Notes: generated by a model from the sequence alone, not told the origin. DNA of 32,472 nt from an uncultured Blautia sp. (GCA_900551075.1 URVB01000045.1:1-32472); one strand, 5' to 3'; shown: positions 1-7,734, counted from the stretch's first letter. Made by a program: numbers and translations.

Positions 1-61
1 CCTGTAAATACAGGCTATACCGGCATATAAGAACTTATAAAGAGATAGTCAAAAAGTATAG

Positions 62-778
62 TTTGATTTACAAGAAAAAGGTGCTTTTTATTTGTTTAGA
101 TGTAAAGATATCAATAGTAGTGGAATATTGTCTGGTCTAAAACATAGATTGCCTGCAACTGATCAGTTTGACTGTAATATTTCAACCATACTTACTCACA
201 AATGTACAAACGAGGTTGTAAATCATCCGGAAATTTATAAGTCTTTTCATAAAAAAGATTGTCTTGATTACATAGACCTGGAGAAAAATCCTTACTATAA
301 AATGAAGTTTAGAGTGTTGAGATTTCCTATATCCGAAGATACTTACGAATGTGTAATGACCAATCTTCCCTCTATAGAATTCAATGTCGAAGAAATAAAA
401 AAACTATATGCAATGAGGTGGGGGATCGAGACTTCTTTCAGAGAAATTAAGTATGCAGTTGGATTAACAAGCTTTCATTCAAAAAAGAGCGAGTATATAA
501 CTCAGGAGATATGGGCAAGACTTATCTTATATAATTTCTGTGAGATAATCACAGCCCACGTTACTATAACCAAATGTACGAACAAGCACGTGTATCAAAT
601 CAATTATACATTTGCCATACACATATGCAAATATTTTATAAATAAAATGGCGGAGAAATCTCCGCCAGATGTAGAAGCATTGATAAGTAAAGAAATTTTA
701 CCTGTTCGTCCTGGACGTCACGACCCTCGCAGAGTCGATCACAAGAAAGCAGTTAGTTTTCTATACAGAGTAGCTTAA
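62..778 (+). pseudogene. IS4-family transposase, 5'-truncated C-terminal part
   Basis: DDE transposase of the IS4 family that would catalyse cut-and-paste transposition. The family signature Y-x2-R-x3-E-x6-K is intact in 'YAMRWGIETSFREIK', so the catalytic Glu is present, and the tail 'LPVRPGRHDPRR...VSFLYRVA' is the usual C-terminus. The N-terminal part with the first catalytic Asp residues is missing: this frame opens only after a TAG at 59-61, and the first ATG/TTG-type start (TTG at 92) is poor. The upstream part may lie outside the window or have been lost by frameshift. The protein is very probably inactive. It is more AT-rich than the genes that follow, as expected for an insertion sequence. 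Confidence 0.8.
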
Positions 779-867
779 CATCAAATATAATATACAACTT
801 TTTGAAGCAGACGAAAACATCTGTTTATTTGTGTTGCTCCAAAAAATCCATAGTGCCGAAAAAAAGA

Positions 868-910
868 ATCACCCTATCCTTGTTTTTAATAAAAACAGAA
901 ATAGGGTGAT
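868..910. repeat. Long inverted repeat downstream of IS4 remnant
   Basis: ATCACCCTAT (868-877) is perfectly complementary to ATAGGGTGAT (901-910). The interior contains a second near-palindrome, TGTTTTT...AAAAACA (881-897). It could fold into a 43-nt hairpin. It could be part of the IS end, a terminator or a small palindromic repeat. No target-site duplication can be identified. Apart from this, 779-1000 contains only weaker nested inverted arms (935-940 with 995-1000, and 957-962 with 981-986), which could end the azlCD transcript. Confidence 0.5.
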
Positions 911-1000
911 AACTATGTCTTGTTATCTTAATGACATTGCTCATTCATGAGGGGCCGGGGTTGTTTTTCTCTTATGGCATAACCCCCAGTCAGGGCAATG

Positions 1001-1327
1001 CTACCGAAAGCAGGTCTGTACCAGAACCATATACAGAACCGTACCGGTGCCAATACTGAGGAGCGTATTCTTCTTCCATTTATGCAGGACCAGAATAAAC
1101 CCGATGGCAATCAGCTCCGGCAGGCCATGAAAAGAATCGAAAACAGCATCCTTCAGGCAATAAACCACCAGCAGCCCAATGACCGCATACGGCAGGACGG
1201 TGCCTAAATAACGGATATAAGACGGGGGCGTTTTTCCCTCCGGAAATATGAGAAACGGGAGAAATCTTGTCAGCATAGTCCCGAGGACAACAGCAAGAAT
1301 CGTGATGATATGCTGTGTAACTGTCAT
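1001..1327 (-). CDS. azlD: AzlD-family branched-chain amino acid transport protein
   Basis: Small integral membrane subunit (108 aa) of the AzlCD exporter for branched-chain amino acids and their analogues. Three to four hydrophobic helices and the family stretch 'GTMLTRFLPFLIF' near the N-terminus are visible. The size matches the family norm of about 100-110 aa. The ATG at 1327 is chosen because it overlaps the azlC stop as ATGA and has a purine-rich GGGGGTGGAG ribosome site. A longer in-frame start at 1372 would sit deep inside azlC and is unlikely. The gene is co-transcribed with azlC and probably controlled by the divergent XRE-cupin regulator. Confidence 0.88.
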   Translation of the reverse strand: MTVTQHIITILAVVLGTMLTRFLPFLIFPEGKTPPSYIRYLGTVLPYAVIGLLVVYCLKDAVFDSFHGLPELIAIGFILVLHKWKKNTLLSIGTGTVLYMVLVQTCFR

Positions 1328-2016
1328 AGCTCCACCCCCTCTCTCCTCTTCTTTCTGCCCCATGTAAAGCACAGGATAATGAGCGCCATTGCCGGTAAAA
1401 TGAAATTGTCACTTCCAAAAACCAGCAGACAGAGCAACGAGCAGCCCACCCCTATCAGGGCTGAATGATGGCTGTCCGCTTCTTCCCACTGGTTGATAAA
1501 CATAACAACAAACAATGCCGTCATAACGAATTCGATGCCTGTCGTATCAAAATGGATCACATACCCCAGAAGCGCCCCCAATGTAGCTCCGGATACCCAA
1601 TAAATCTGATTGAGCATGGTGACAAAAAACATAAACCACCCCTTGTCCACATCAGGAGGCGGTGTGACCGTACAGTTGATTGTAAAGGACTCGTCACACA
1701 TCCCATAGATCAGGTATGGCTTTTTCCAGCCCACATTCTGGTATTTCTCCAGCATGGAAATCCCGTAGAACAAATGACGGGCATTTACCATCAGCGTCAG
1801 AAAGAAAGCGTATAAAGGATTAAATGCGGACAACAGCAGGTTGACCGTTACGAATTCCATAGAGCCGGCAAAGATAAAAAAGCTCATCAGCATAGGATAT
1901 ATAAAGGAAAATCCCTTACTCCGCATAAGGAATCCGTAAGACATCCCCAGGAACAGAAATCCTATGCAAATCGGTATGGTGTATGGCAGCGCTGCCTTGA
2001 ATGCTTTTGTCTTCAT
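1324..2016 (-). CDS. azlC: AzlC-family branched-chain amino acid permease
   Basis: Large subunit (230 aa) of the AzlCD inner-membrane exporter. The sequence has the family start 'AALPYTIPICIGFLFLGMSYGFL' (residues 9 on), the 'FAGSMEFVTVNLL' segment in helix 2 and the 'NARHLFYGISM' motif near residue 82, with about seven hydrophobic segments. The start is well supported by AGGAGG 8 nt upstream. It ends in a 4-bp overlap with azlD. The 152-bp gap to the divergent regulator contains a promoter-like pair and a palindrome, so repression or activation by that regulator is likely. This arrangement is known for azlCD loci. Confidence 0.93.
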   Translation of the reverse strand: MKTKAFKAALPYTIPICIGFLFLGMSYGFLMRSKGFSFIYPMLMSFFIFAGSMEFVTVNLLLSAFNPLYAFFLTLMVNARHLFYGISMLEKYQNVGWKKPYLIYGMCDESFTINCTVTPPPDVDKGWFMFFVTMLNQIYWVSGATLGALLGYVIHFDTTGIEFVMTALFVVMFINQWEEADSHHSALIGVGCSLLCLLVFGSDNFILPAMALIILCFTWGRKKRREGVEL

Positions 2017-2074
2017 CCGTTTGTTCCTCCTTTTTATATTGATTTTTCTTCAAAGTCCCCTTATAATGGTTAAT

Positions 2075-2107
2075 ACTATAACAGACACATGTTTGGCAAA
2101 TCAAACA
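2075..2107. promoter_or_regulatory. Divergent azlC/XRE promoter region with palindromic operator candidate
   Basis: TGTTTG (2090-2095) and CAAACA (2102-2107) form a 6+6 bp dyad with a 6-bp spacer. On the minus strand it overlaps a plausible -35 TTGATT (2104-2099), followed after 18 nt by -10 TATAGT (2080-2075) for azlC. On the plus strand TTGGCA (2093-2098) could serve as -35 for the regulator. A dimeric HTH protein bound here would affect both genes. The promoter assignment is by consensus only. Confidence 0.45.
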
Positions 2108-2168
2108 CGCTGTGTTTTGTATTTTAAAACCGTCCGGTTTAACTGTCAAGTAACGAAGGGAGCTTTTT

Positions 2169-2720
2169 ATGGAACTTGGAAAAGTAATCGCAATAAATCT
2201 CAAAGAATTAAGGATGGAACGGAACCTGACACTGGGGCAGCTATCCAAAATTTCAGGTATCAGCAAAGCCGTGTTATCCGAAATTGAAAAAGGAAACAGC
2301 AATCCTACCATCAACACGATCTGGAAAATTTCAAACGGCCTGAATGTGCCGTACACAAAATTGATGGAGGGTGTGGAAAAGGAATCCACCGTTGTCCGCA
2401 AATCCGAGCCCACCGTCCAGACAGGAGAAACCGAACACTACCGTGTCTATTGCTATTTCAGGAATACGCCTGTCCGGAACTTTGAGCTGTTCTATGTGGA
2501 GCTGGATGGCAATTCCTCAAACGCTACCATTGGACACTCGGAAATGGCCCAGGAATATGTCTATATCATTCAGGGCGAGCTTGTCCTTCGCACAGAGCTT
2601 GGGGAGCAAACGCTTCGCGCAGGTGACGCCCTTGTTTTTGATTCGTCAATCAGCCATACCTACATTAACCGGCAGGACACACTTTTGTCTTTTTTGGTAA
2701 TCAACTATTATCCCAATTAA
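2169..2720 (+). CDS. XRE-family transcriptional regulator with C-terminal cupin
   Basis: DNA-binding regulator (183 aa). Residues ~5-62 form an HTH_XRE domain ('LKELRMERNLTLGQLSKISG' followed by 'SEIEKGNSNPT'). Residues ~105-180 are a cupin_2 beta-barrel ('EYVYIIQGELVL', 'GDALVFDSSISHTYIN') that probably senses a small ligand. The length and layout match the common XRE-cupin family of amino acid metabolism regulators. Start ATG 2169 follows AGGGAG at a 6-nt spacing. It is divergent from azlCD, so the most economical role is local regulation of that exporter, perhaps in response to an amino acid. That role is inference; the family call is firm. Confidence 0.92.
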   Translation: MELGKVIAINLKELRMERNLTLGQLSKISGISKAVLSEIEKGNSNPTINTIWKISNGLNVPYTKLMEGVEKESTVVRKSEPTVQTGETEHYRVYCYFRNTPVRNFELFYVELDGNSSNATIGHSEMAQEYVYIIQGELVLRTELGEQTLRAGDALVFDSSISHTYINRQDTLLSFLVINYYPN

Positions 2721-2782
2721 ATTTTAGATCACAGGAATATTTTCCACACACGGACATTTCCCCCGCACCCCCGTTAGATCCG

Positions 2783-2917
2783 ATGATCGGCTGCATGCCC
2801 TGTGATAGGCCTGTGCGCAATATTCCGGAAACCGCCATGGCCGTTTTACGGCAGCAATTGATTTTAGCAAAAGCGCTTGAGAGCCGGGTCGCCTCGCTGA
2901 AAAAGAACTACGTATAA
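2783..2917 (+). CDS. Possible small protein of 44 aa, unrecognised
   Basis: An ATG at 2783 opens a 44-codon frame ending TAA at 2915-2917. Its second half is amphipathic and helix-like ('LRQQLILAKALESRVASLKK'). The same frame is open upstream back into the end of the XRE gene, and no ribosome site precedes the ATG, so it may be a decayed gene tail instead. An 8-bp inverted pair, ATCACAGG (2728-2735) and CCTGTGAT (2799-2806), brackets its start. It is the only coding-like content in the 249-bp gap 2721-2969. I do not recognise a family. Confidence 0.25.
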   Translation: MIGCMPCDRPVRNIPETAMAVLRQQLILAKALESRVASLKKNYV

Positions 2918-2969
2918 AGTAAAACCACAGGGCTGTTCCAACTGTCCCTTTATTCTGCGGCTCACTTCA

Positions 2970-4076
2970 CTATTTTCCTTTCATATCAATCACTACATAC
3001 TCGCAATGCCTGCCTGTCCTTACCGGATACTGCCAGCCTGCAAAACCGGAGGAAACCACTAGATGAAAACCCTCTTTTTGATAATCACCATAATTATACT
3101 GCCCCATCCATTCCAGCAACAAACCTGTCGGCCAGATTTGTCCTGCATGGGTATGGCCCGACAACTGCAAGTCTGCCCCCTCCGCCCTGGCTTCATCTGC
3201 TTCCATTGGCTGATGGTCTGCCACGATAATAAATTTATTCTTATCTGCCTCTGACAAAACCGCTTCCACAGACTTCCTCTGAACAGAAGCATCCTCCCTG
3301 CCGGCCAGAATAATATCATCTCCAACGGTTACATACCTATCCCTTAATATCTCTATGCCATTATCGGTAATCGCTTTCTCCAACTGTTCATCCGTATAGG
3401 TTTTTCTGGTTGTATAAGGCTGTCTGTCATGATTACCATAAACATAGTAAACCCCATACCTGCTCTCGATTGCCCCAAGCATCCCAAACACCTCATTCAG
3501 CTCTTCTAAATCGGTGCCTTCCTCCACAATATCACCGCCAAGTACCACAATATCCGGTTTCTTTGCCGAGATTTCTGCCAGTTTCCTCCGTAGCACATCC
3601 TTCTTTTGGACACTGCCATAATGGACATCGGTAATCAGCATAATCCGGCAGCCTTCCCTTCCGATTTCCTTTTTCGTTACAAATTCGTACCGGGTATTAT
3701 TTATATGATTCATATTGCCGTACCCATATGCCATGAGACAACCGGCTACCAGCACCCCGGCAAGTCCGGAACGGCATACCATGTCCACAGTTTTTGCAAC
3801 AGATCTCCTGTCTTTTATAGAGGGGATTTTTTTCAGGAAAAATCCTATGCACTCAAACACTGCCGAGGCAATAACAATATGAATGGCAACCAAACCAGGG
3901 AAATAGATAAAACTGATGGACACGGCCGCGACAAGACACGTTATCACAACACGCAGAATCCGTACCGTCCGTTTCTGTAAATCTGCTCCCCAAAAAACCA
4001 TCAGCCGTTTTACCCAAAAAACCAGATATATTCCAATCAAAACAGCCAGAACAGCCATCGGAATTAAATAAATCAT
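2970..4076 (-). CDS. Membrane-anchored metallophosphoesterase (YkuE/YaeI-like)
   Basis: Calcineurin-like phosphoesterase of 368 aa. Residues 1-125 contain about four transmembrane helices. The catalytic domain follows with the metal-binding series D-x-H in 'ITDVHYG', 'GGDIVEEG', 'GNHDR', His in 'DHQP' and 'SGHTHAGQIWP'. All five motifs are intact, so it should be an active binuclear metal phosphoesterase; its substrate cannot be read from sequence. The related YaeI/YkuE proteins act at the membrane surface. The start overlaps the stop of a small upstream frame as ATGA (4073-4076), which suggests past or present co-transcription with that frame. Confidence 0.9.
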   Translation of the reverse strand: MIYLIPMAVLAVLIGIYLVFWVKRLMVFWGADLQKRTVRILRVVITCLVAAVSISFIYFPGLVAIHIVIASAVFECIGFFLKKIPSIKDRRSVAKTVDMVCRSGLAGVLVAGCLMAYGYGNMNHINNTRYEFVTKKEIGREGCRIMLITDVHYGSVQKKDVLRRKLAEISAKKPDIVVLGGDIVEEGTDLEELNEVFGMLGAIESRYGVYYVYGNHDRQPYTTRKTYTDEQLEKAITDNGIEILRDRYVTVGDDIILAGREDASVQRKSVEAVLSEADKNKFIIVADHQPMEADEARAEGADLQLSGHTHAGQIWPTGLLLEWMGQYNYGDYQKEGFHLVVSSGFAGWQYPVRTGRHCEYVVIDMKGK

Positions 4077-4366
4077 ACTACTATCTTTCTCCCTTCGTAT
4101 ACAAAGCCATTATCTGATGAGCCTCCTGCAATATATACTGTGTCGTAGCCGTCGATGCTGATTTTGCTCTTTATCGCAGGCAATTTGGGCCGCATGGAAT
4201 CCACCGCGCCCAGAGTAACTGTGATAACCCTGTTAAACAGCCTGACTGATTCAATCTCCCGCAAGTCGGCATGTAAGCGCTCTAATGGTATAGACGGGAT
4301 CGTCATTTGGCAAATGCAATTCAAAGAAAGTTCCACTGCCTTCTTCCTTTGTGGCGGAGTGGACAC
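4073..4366 (-). CDS. Hypothetical 97-aa frame, probably part of a gene remnant
   Basis: An open frame of 97 codons, ending ATGA-overlapped with the phosphoesterase. Its N-terminal third is read in the wrong frame through a recognisable histidine-kinase tail (4251-4412), so the stated start is unlikely to be genuine. The C-terminal part ('YDTVYIAGGSSDNGFVYEGRK') could be the end of another lost gene. No ribosome site or known domain supports it. A small real gene beginning at an internal ATG is the alternative. Confidence 0.25.
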   Translation of the reverse strand: MSTPPQRKKAVELSLNCICQMTIPSIPLERLHADLREIESVRLFNRVITVTLGAVDSMRPKLPAIKSKISIDGYDTVYIAGGSSDNGFVYEGRKIVV

Positions 4367-4412
4367 ACACTTCCCCTCCGCGGCATTTCAAATTTATAAT
4401 TTCCAATCCCAT
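4251..4412 (-). pseudogene. C-terminal remnant of a histidine kinase ATPase domain
   Basis: Read in its own frame, this stretch gives 53 residues beginning 'MGLEIINLKCRGGEVCVHS' and containing 'EEGSGTFFELHLP', then TGA. This is the G2-box and last strand of a HATPase_c domain (family pattern GLxI...GGxIxVxS...GxGTxFxxxLP). Nothing of the kinase upstream of this point survives: the frame closes at a TAA nine codons before and runs into the radical SAM gene in another frame. It is a truncated relic and not an expressed protein. Confidence 0.6.
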
Positions 4413-5275
4413 AAACTCAACTGCTGCCCATTAAGTTTTTCTTCAAAGGTCTGTAAATAACCAAAAATTTGTTTGTTGTCATGAACAATCCCGTTTCTTT
4501 GGCATGTTTCATGGAACAGCCGCATGAGCTCCCTGTTGTTAGGACTGCCCAGCATATACTGCAATCCATAAGTTCGTATATATCGTTCCTTCATACCGGG
4601 GAACAGCCGGTCCAACTGCTTATAGAAATATTCCCTGTTCCCTTCACGGAGTGTCAGCCCCATACCAAAACAAAGGATTCCATAAACTCCGGCTTTGATG
4701 CACAAATCCAGAAGGCCGGAAATGTTTTCTTCGGTATCATTGATAAAGGGCAAAATTGGTGAAAGCCAGACCACCGCAGGTATCCCTGCGTCCCGTAATG
4801 CCATTAATACCTCAAAGCGCTCCCGCGTTGTACTGACATTCGGCTCCAGTTTCCTGCAAAGGGTTTCATCATAGGTCGTCAATGTCATCTGAACGACACA
4901 CTTTGTTTTTTCATTGATTTTTTTCAGCAGGTCAATATCCCGCAGGATGCGGCTTGATTTTGTAATGACCGTAAATCCGAAGCCATATTCATCTATCAGG
5001 GACAGTGCCTTCCTGACATTGCAGATTTCCATCTCCAGAGGGATATAGGGGTCTGTCATGGCTCCTGTTCCGATCATGCATTTTTTTCGCTTTGATTTGA
5101 GCGCAGCTTCAAGCAGTTCTATGGCATTTTCTTTTACTTCGATATCCTCAAAGTCATGCTCCATGTGGTAGCATCTGCTCCGGGAATCACAATAAATGCA
5201 CCCGTGAGAACAGCCCCGGTATAGGTTCATCCCATTTTTGGGCGACAATATTCCTTTTGTTCTTACGGTGTGCAT
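4394..5275 (-). CDS. Radical SAM protein, SplB/COG1533-like
   Basis: Radical S-adenosylmethionine protein of 293 aa. The iron-sulfur cluster motif is C-x3-C-x2-C ('GCSHGCIYC', residues ~21-29), the spacing expected for the family. It is followed by 'IGTGAMTDPYIPLE', typical of proteins related to spore photoproduct lyase but shorter and lacking its DNA-repair signature. The reaction is unknown. The start is strongly supported by GGAGG at a 5-nt spacing. The C-terminus 'GQQLSLW' looks natural for the family, but the last few residues run into an out-of-frame kinase remnant. The reading frame otherwise looks intact. Confidence 0.88.
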   Translation of the reverse strand: MHTVRTKGILSPKNGMNLYRGCSHGCIYCDSRSRCYHMEHDFEDIEVKENAIELLEAALKSKRKKCMIGTGAMTDPYIPLEMEICNVRKALSLIDEYGFGFTVITKSSRILRDIDLLKKINEKTKCVVQMTLTTYDETLCRKLEPNVSTTRERFEVLMALRDAGIPAVVWLSPILPFINDTEENISGLLDLCIKAGVYGILCFGMGLTLREGNREYFYKQLDRLFPGMKERYIRTYGLQYMLGSPNNRELMRLFHETCQRNGIVHDNKQIFGYLQTFEEKLNGQQLSLWDWKL

Positions 5276-5308
5276 ATTATCCTCCTTCCAGACAACATAC
5301 GCCTGCGC

Positions 5309-5608
5309 TTAACGCTTTTCGGCTGCTAACCGATAGCATATGCGCCTGCCCTCTTTATCTATATTGATTGACGCATCGATATCCCTGTCATTATTCCGAT
5401 TTACGGTACCATGCCAATGGGACAACGCACCTGTTAAGAATTTATCATCTATCTGTCCCCTTGCCGGGAATCCCTCTTTTGTTAGACTGATACGGTAAGT
5501 GTCCAAAGAACAATCATATATTAACTTATCTGCCGCACAATGGCAACAGAAAATATCATTGCATAGCCTTGCTGAAACGGATTGAATGTGTGTATAGAAA
5601 AACGCCAC
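5309..5608 (-). pseudogene. Probable TnpB-type transposon gene tail
   Basis: The C-terminal ~35 residues contain 'NRNNDRDIDASINIDKEGRR', which matches the RuvC-III region of TnpB/OrfB proteins (pattern DRDINAxxNI..EG). The residues before it do not look like TnpB, and the zinc ribbon expected just upstream is missing, which suggests internal deletion or frameshift. It lies just upstream of the radical SAM gene on the same strand. It is a decayed IS200/IS605-family fragment. Confidence 0.45.
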
Positions 5609-5664
5609 AAAAAACCGTGGCGCTGATTCACAATATTCAGTTGAGGGTTAGAAAAAGCCAAAGT

Positions 5665-5988
5665 CTACATTATCACATACGAATCAAAATATTGCTCCTG
5701 AAAACAGGTTTCTTCTATAATTTCTTCTTTTGTGTAATGTGCATTTTGGGGAACAACCACCCACTTTTCCTCTATATCATTATTCCTGCGGATTACTGCT
5801 GTGATCTTACCTGTAAACTCCTTAACCGGCTTGTCAACGCCCAAAATATAAGCATCCTGTTCTTCGCCGTCCGGTGCAATTATCCCTTTTATATATCCAT
5901 AATTAATAGGATAATACATATCCGGATGTTCCGGATGATAAGTTCCCATTGCCCTGTCAACTGTAACAGTTACTGTTTTTCCTATCAT
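5665..5988 (-). CDS. Small inorganic pyrophosphatase family protein
   Basis: 107-aa protein beginning 'MIGKTVTVTVDRAMGTYHPEH' with 'YYPINYGYIKGI', 'GEEQDAYILGVD' and 'FTGKITAVIRR'. This is the compact pyrophosphatase-like family common in Clostridia, expected to hydrolyse PPi or a related anhydride. The ATG at 5988 is chosen because family members start with this exact methionine and AGGA lies 7-8 nt upstream. A longer in-frame start at 6129 adds 47 residues that look like the beginning of a different protein, so a 154-aa fusion is formally possible. The Asp/Glu metal ligands of full-size pyrophosphatases are only partly recognisable, so catalytic activity is likely but not certain. Confidence 0.8.
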   Translation of the reverse strand: MIGKTVTVTVDRAMGTYHPEHPDMYYPINYGYIKGIIAPDGEEQDAYILGVDKPVKEFTGKITAVIRRNNDIEEKWVVVPQNAHYTKEEIIEETCFQEQYFDSYVIM

Positions 5989-6129
5989 AATTATTCCTGC
6001 CTCTTCTTCTCTGTACTGCTGCACAGCTTGAAGTATCTGAAGCTTTTTGGCAATTTCCTTTTCACTCCTGAATATGCCCTCCAAGCTCTTGGCAGACATC
6101 ACTCTGCGGTCATGCGGGTAAATAATCAT
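5989..6129 (-). pseudogene. N-terminal stub of a lost gene, in frame with the pyrophosphatase
   Basis: A start codon overlapping the HPt stop as ATGA (6126-6129) opens 47 codons ('MIIYPHDRRVMSAKSLEGIF' and a Lys/Glu/Gln-rich helix). They read without a stop into the pyrophosphatase. The tight overlap with the HPt gene suggests the missing gene was its signalling partner, such as a response regulator or cyclic-nucleotide enzyme. The family cannot be told from 47 residues. A deletion probably joined this stub to the pyrophosphatase gene and its own ribosome site. Confidence 0.45.
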
Positions 6130-6473
6130 AATGCCTGAATTGCACTGACGGCCTGCTCATAATCAGCACAGACCTGCTCTTTTAAAGCAGCCAGCTTTTC
6201 TGAATAATCGCCTGCCCGCAGTGCTTCGGTAAGCATACTGCTGGATTTGCAGAGATTCGAAAATCCAAGATTTTCGCAAATCCCTTTCAACGTATGAGCG
6301 GCGCGAAACGCCTCCGGATAATCTTCTGACGCAAGCTTCTCCAATAAAATATGATAAGTTCCATCACTCAAAAATTTAGTGAGAAACCTCCTTATCATAT
6401 CTTCACTATAAAGCCGGGCCAGCACCTCGTCATAATCTCCGCCCAGCTTGATATAACATTCTTTCAGGCTCAT
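6126..6473 (-). CDS. HPt domain phosphotransfer protein
   Basis: Stand-alone histidine phosphotransfer protein (115 aa), a four-helix bundle that relays phosphate between a hybrid kinase receiver and a final response regulator. The phosphorylatable His is in 'AAHTLKGICENLGF' (residue ~60), the hallmark A-H-x-L-K-G motif, followed by the expected glycine-rich turn. GGAGG 5 nt upstream gives a firm start. No complete partner is adjacent: the next frame is a stub. The hybrid kinase with two receivers at the right edge of the window, which lacks an HPt in its visible part, is a possible partner. Confidence 0.88.
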   Translation of the reverse strand: MSLKECYIKLGGDYDEVLARLYSEDMIRRFLTKFLSDGTYHILLEKLASEDYPEAFRAAHTLKGICENLGFSNLCKSSSMLTEALRAGDYSEKLAALKEQVCADYEQAVSAIQAL

Positions 6474-6519
6474 AAATACCTCCGTTTCTTATCATTGTTT
6501 TTTATAGTAATGTGAACTA

Positions 6520-6541
6520 CCCATTGTCTAAAGCCAATGGG
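6520..6541 (-). repeat. IS605-type right-end hairpin
   Basis: CCCATTG (6520-6526) and CAATGGG (6535-6541) form a 7-bp stem with an 8-nt loop, about 80 bp beyond the 3' end of the TnpB remnant on its strand. IS200/IS605 elements end in such imperfect hairpins, and in TnpB loci this interval also encodes the omega (guide) RNA scaffold. No left end was found, so the element is a relic. Nothing else is seen in 6474-6622. Confidence 0.5.
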
Positions 6542-6622
6542 CTTCCTGCTTCTACCACCTCGTAACCTACTATCTCCACAGGCGTTAATTCGGGCAGTCC
6601 CTGCCCTATCTATTTATTTTTC

Positions 6623-6904
6623 TTATGCTATTTGTCTTAATCCCTCTGCCAGTATATTCTTCGCGGCGTTAATGTCTCTATCGTGTTTTACACCGCACAC
6701 AGGACATTCCCACTCTCTGATTGATAAATCTTTTGTGCCCTTATTTTGATATCCACACTTGGAGCATATCTGGCTGCTGGCAAAGAATGTATCTATCTTG
6801 ATATATTTTCTTCCATTCCACACAGATTTATATTCCAGCTGCCTTGTCAGCTCATGCCATGATACATCTGTGATTGCTATTGCCAGATGATGGTTTCTGA
6901 CCAT
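6623..6904 (-). pseudogene. tnpB: TnpB (IS200/IS605 OrfB) C-terminal fragment
   Basis: The last ~95 residues of a TnpB RNA-guided nuclease. Visible parts are 'IKNMVRNHHLA', 'ASWHEL'-like helix residues, a four-cysteine zinc ribbon (C-x2-C in 'ICSKCGYQ', C-x2-C in 'ECPVCG') and the RuvC-III motif 'DRDINAAKNIL'. Read upstream, the frame continues for about five TnpB-like codons ('ELQIKN') and then hits TAG, so RuvC-I and RuvC-II are gone and it cannot cut DNA. It lies between the EPS operon end and the HPt gene. The 88 bp between it and the sugar transferase (6905-6992) hold no other feature. Confidence 0.8.
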
Positions 6905-6992
6905 GTTTTTTATCTGTAGCTCCTATAAACTGCTGTTTCACCCCTCTCCCGGTTTGGCCCTGTGGATTTGTCCTTCCTTAATCTTTCATCTA

Positions 6993-7658
6993 TTATATAC
7001 CATCCGCTTTAAAGACTGTACAGAATGTTTTTAAAATAATCTTCCAATCCACCCAAAAACTCCGCTCCTTGATATATTTTATATCCCATTTCATCCATTC
7101 ATCAAAGGATATATTATTTCTATTGGGCTGTATCTGCCAATAGCATGTCAGTCCCGGCTGTATGTACAATCGCTGTTTCTGATAATCATTATACTGCTCT
7201 ACCTCTCTGGGGAGAGCCGGCCGCGGTCCGACAATGCTCATGTCCCCTTTTAAAATATTCCAGAGCTGCGGCAGTTCGTCCAGCCCGGGGCTGCGGATGA
7301 AACGCCCCACACGAGTGAGCCGCGGATCGTTGCGCATCTTAAATGCCGGCCCGTCCCTTTCATTATTCATCAGCAGATATTCTAAACTGTCTTCCGCATT
7401 CACACACATGGAACGGAATTTATAAAATTTAAACGGTTTCCCGTCACGCCCGCAGCGAATCTGCGTGTACAGGGGACTGCCATGTGGATCATCAATATAA
7501 ATCGCCAGTGCAAGAAGCAGCATCAGCGGAAACAGAACAATAAGCGCCAGGGATGAAAAAAAAATATCCTGTGCCCGCCTTCCGATCCAGTACTTCCGCT
7601 TGCTCCTTAACACTTCTTCGCGGTCAATGATTTCAAAAGCTGTTTTTTCCTTTCCCAT
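6993..7658 (-). CDS. Initiating phosphoglycosyl (sugar) transferase
   Basis: Monotopic phosphoglycosyl transferase (~221 aa) that would transfer a sugar-1-phosphate from a nucleotide sugar to undecaprenyl phosphate, the first step of repeat-unit synthesis at the cytoplasmic membrane face. It has one N-terminal reentrant or membrane helix (~residues 25-48), then 'GRDGKPFKFYKFRSM', the catalytic-region 'SPGLDELPQLWNILKGDMS', 'VGPRPALPRE' and 'QPGLTCYWQI'. It is the short PglC/WbaP-C-terminal form without an extra multi-helix N-terminal domain. ATG 7658 has GGAG 6 nt upstream and is preferred over 7670. It is the last gene of the EPS operon. Confidence 0.93.
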   Translation of the reverse strand: MGKEKTAFEIIDREEVLRSKRKYWIGRRAQDIFFSSLALIVLFPLMLLLALAIYIDDPHGSPLYTQIRCGRDGKPFKFYKFRSMCVNAEDSLEYLLMNNERDGPAFKMRNDPRLTRVGRFIRSPGLDELPQLWNILKGDMSIVGPRPALPREVEQYNDYQKQRLYIQPGLTCYWQIQPNRNNISFDEWMKWDIKYIKERSFWVDWKIILKTFCTVFKADGI

Positions 7659-7734
7659 ACAATTCTCCATAATTACTCTATGTACTTTGATGACTTTGAC
7701 TGAAGCTTTCAGCCGCCATAAAAGTCACCCTCCC

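Noticed and set aside
5569..6138. 189-codon plus-strand frame
   Set aside because: Antisense to the pyrophosphatase and the gene stub; Phe/Ile/Cys-rich shadow with no domain.
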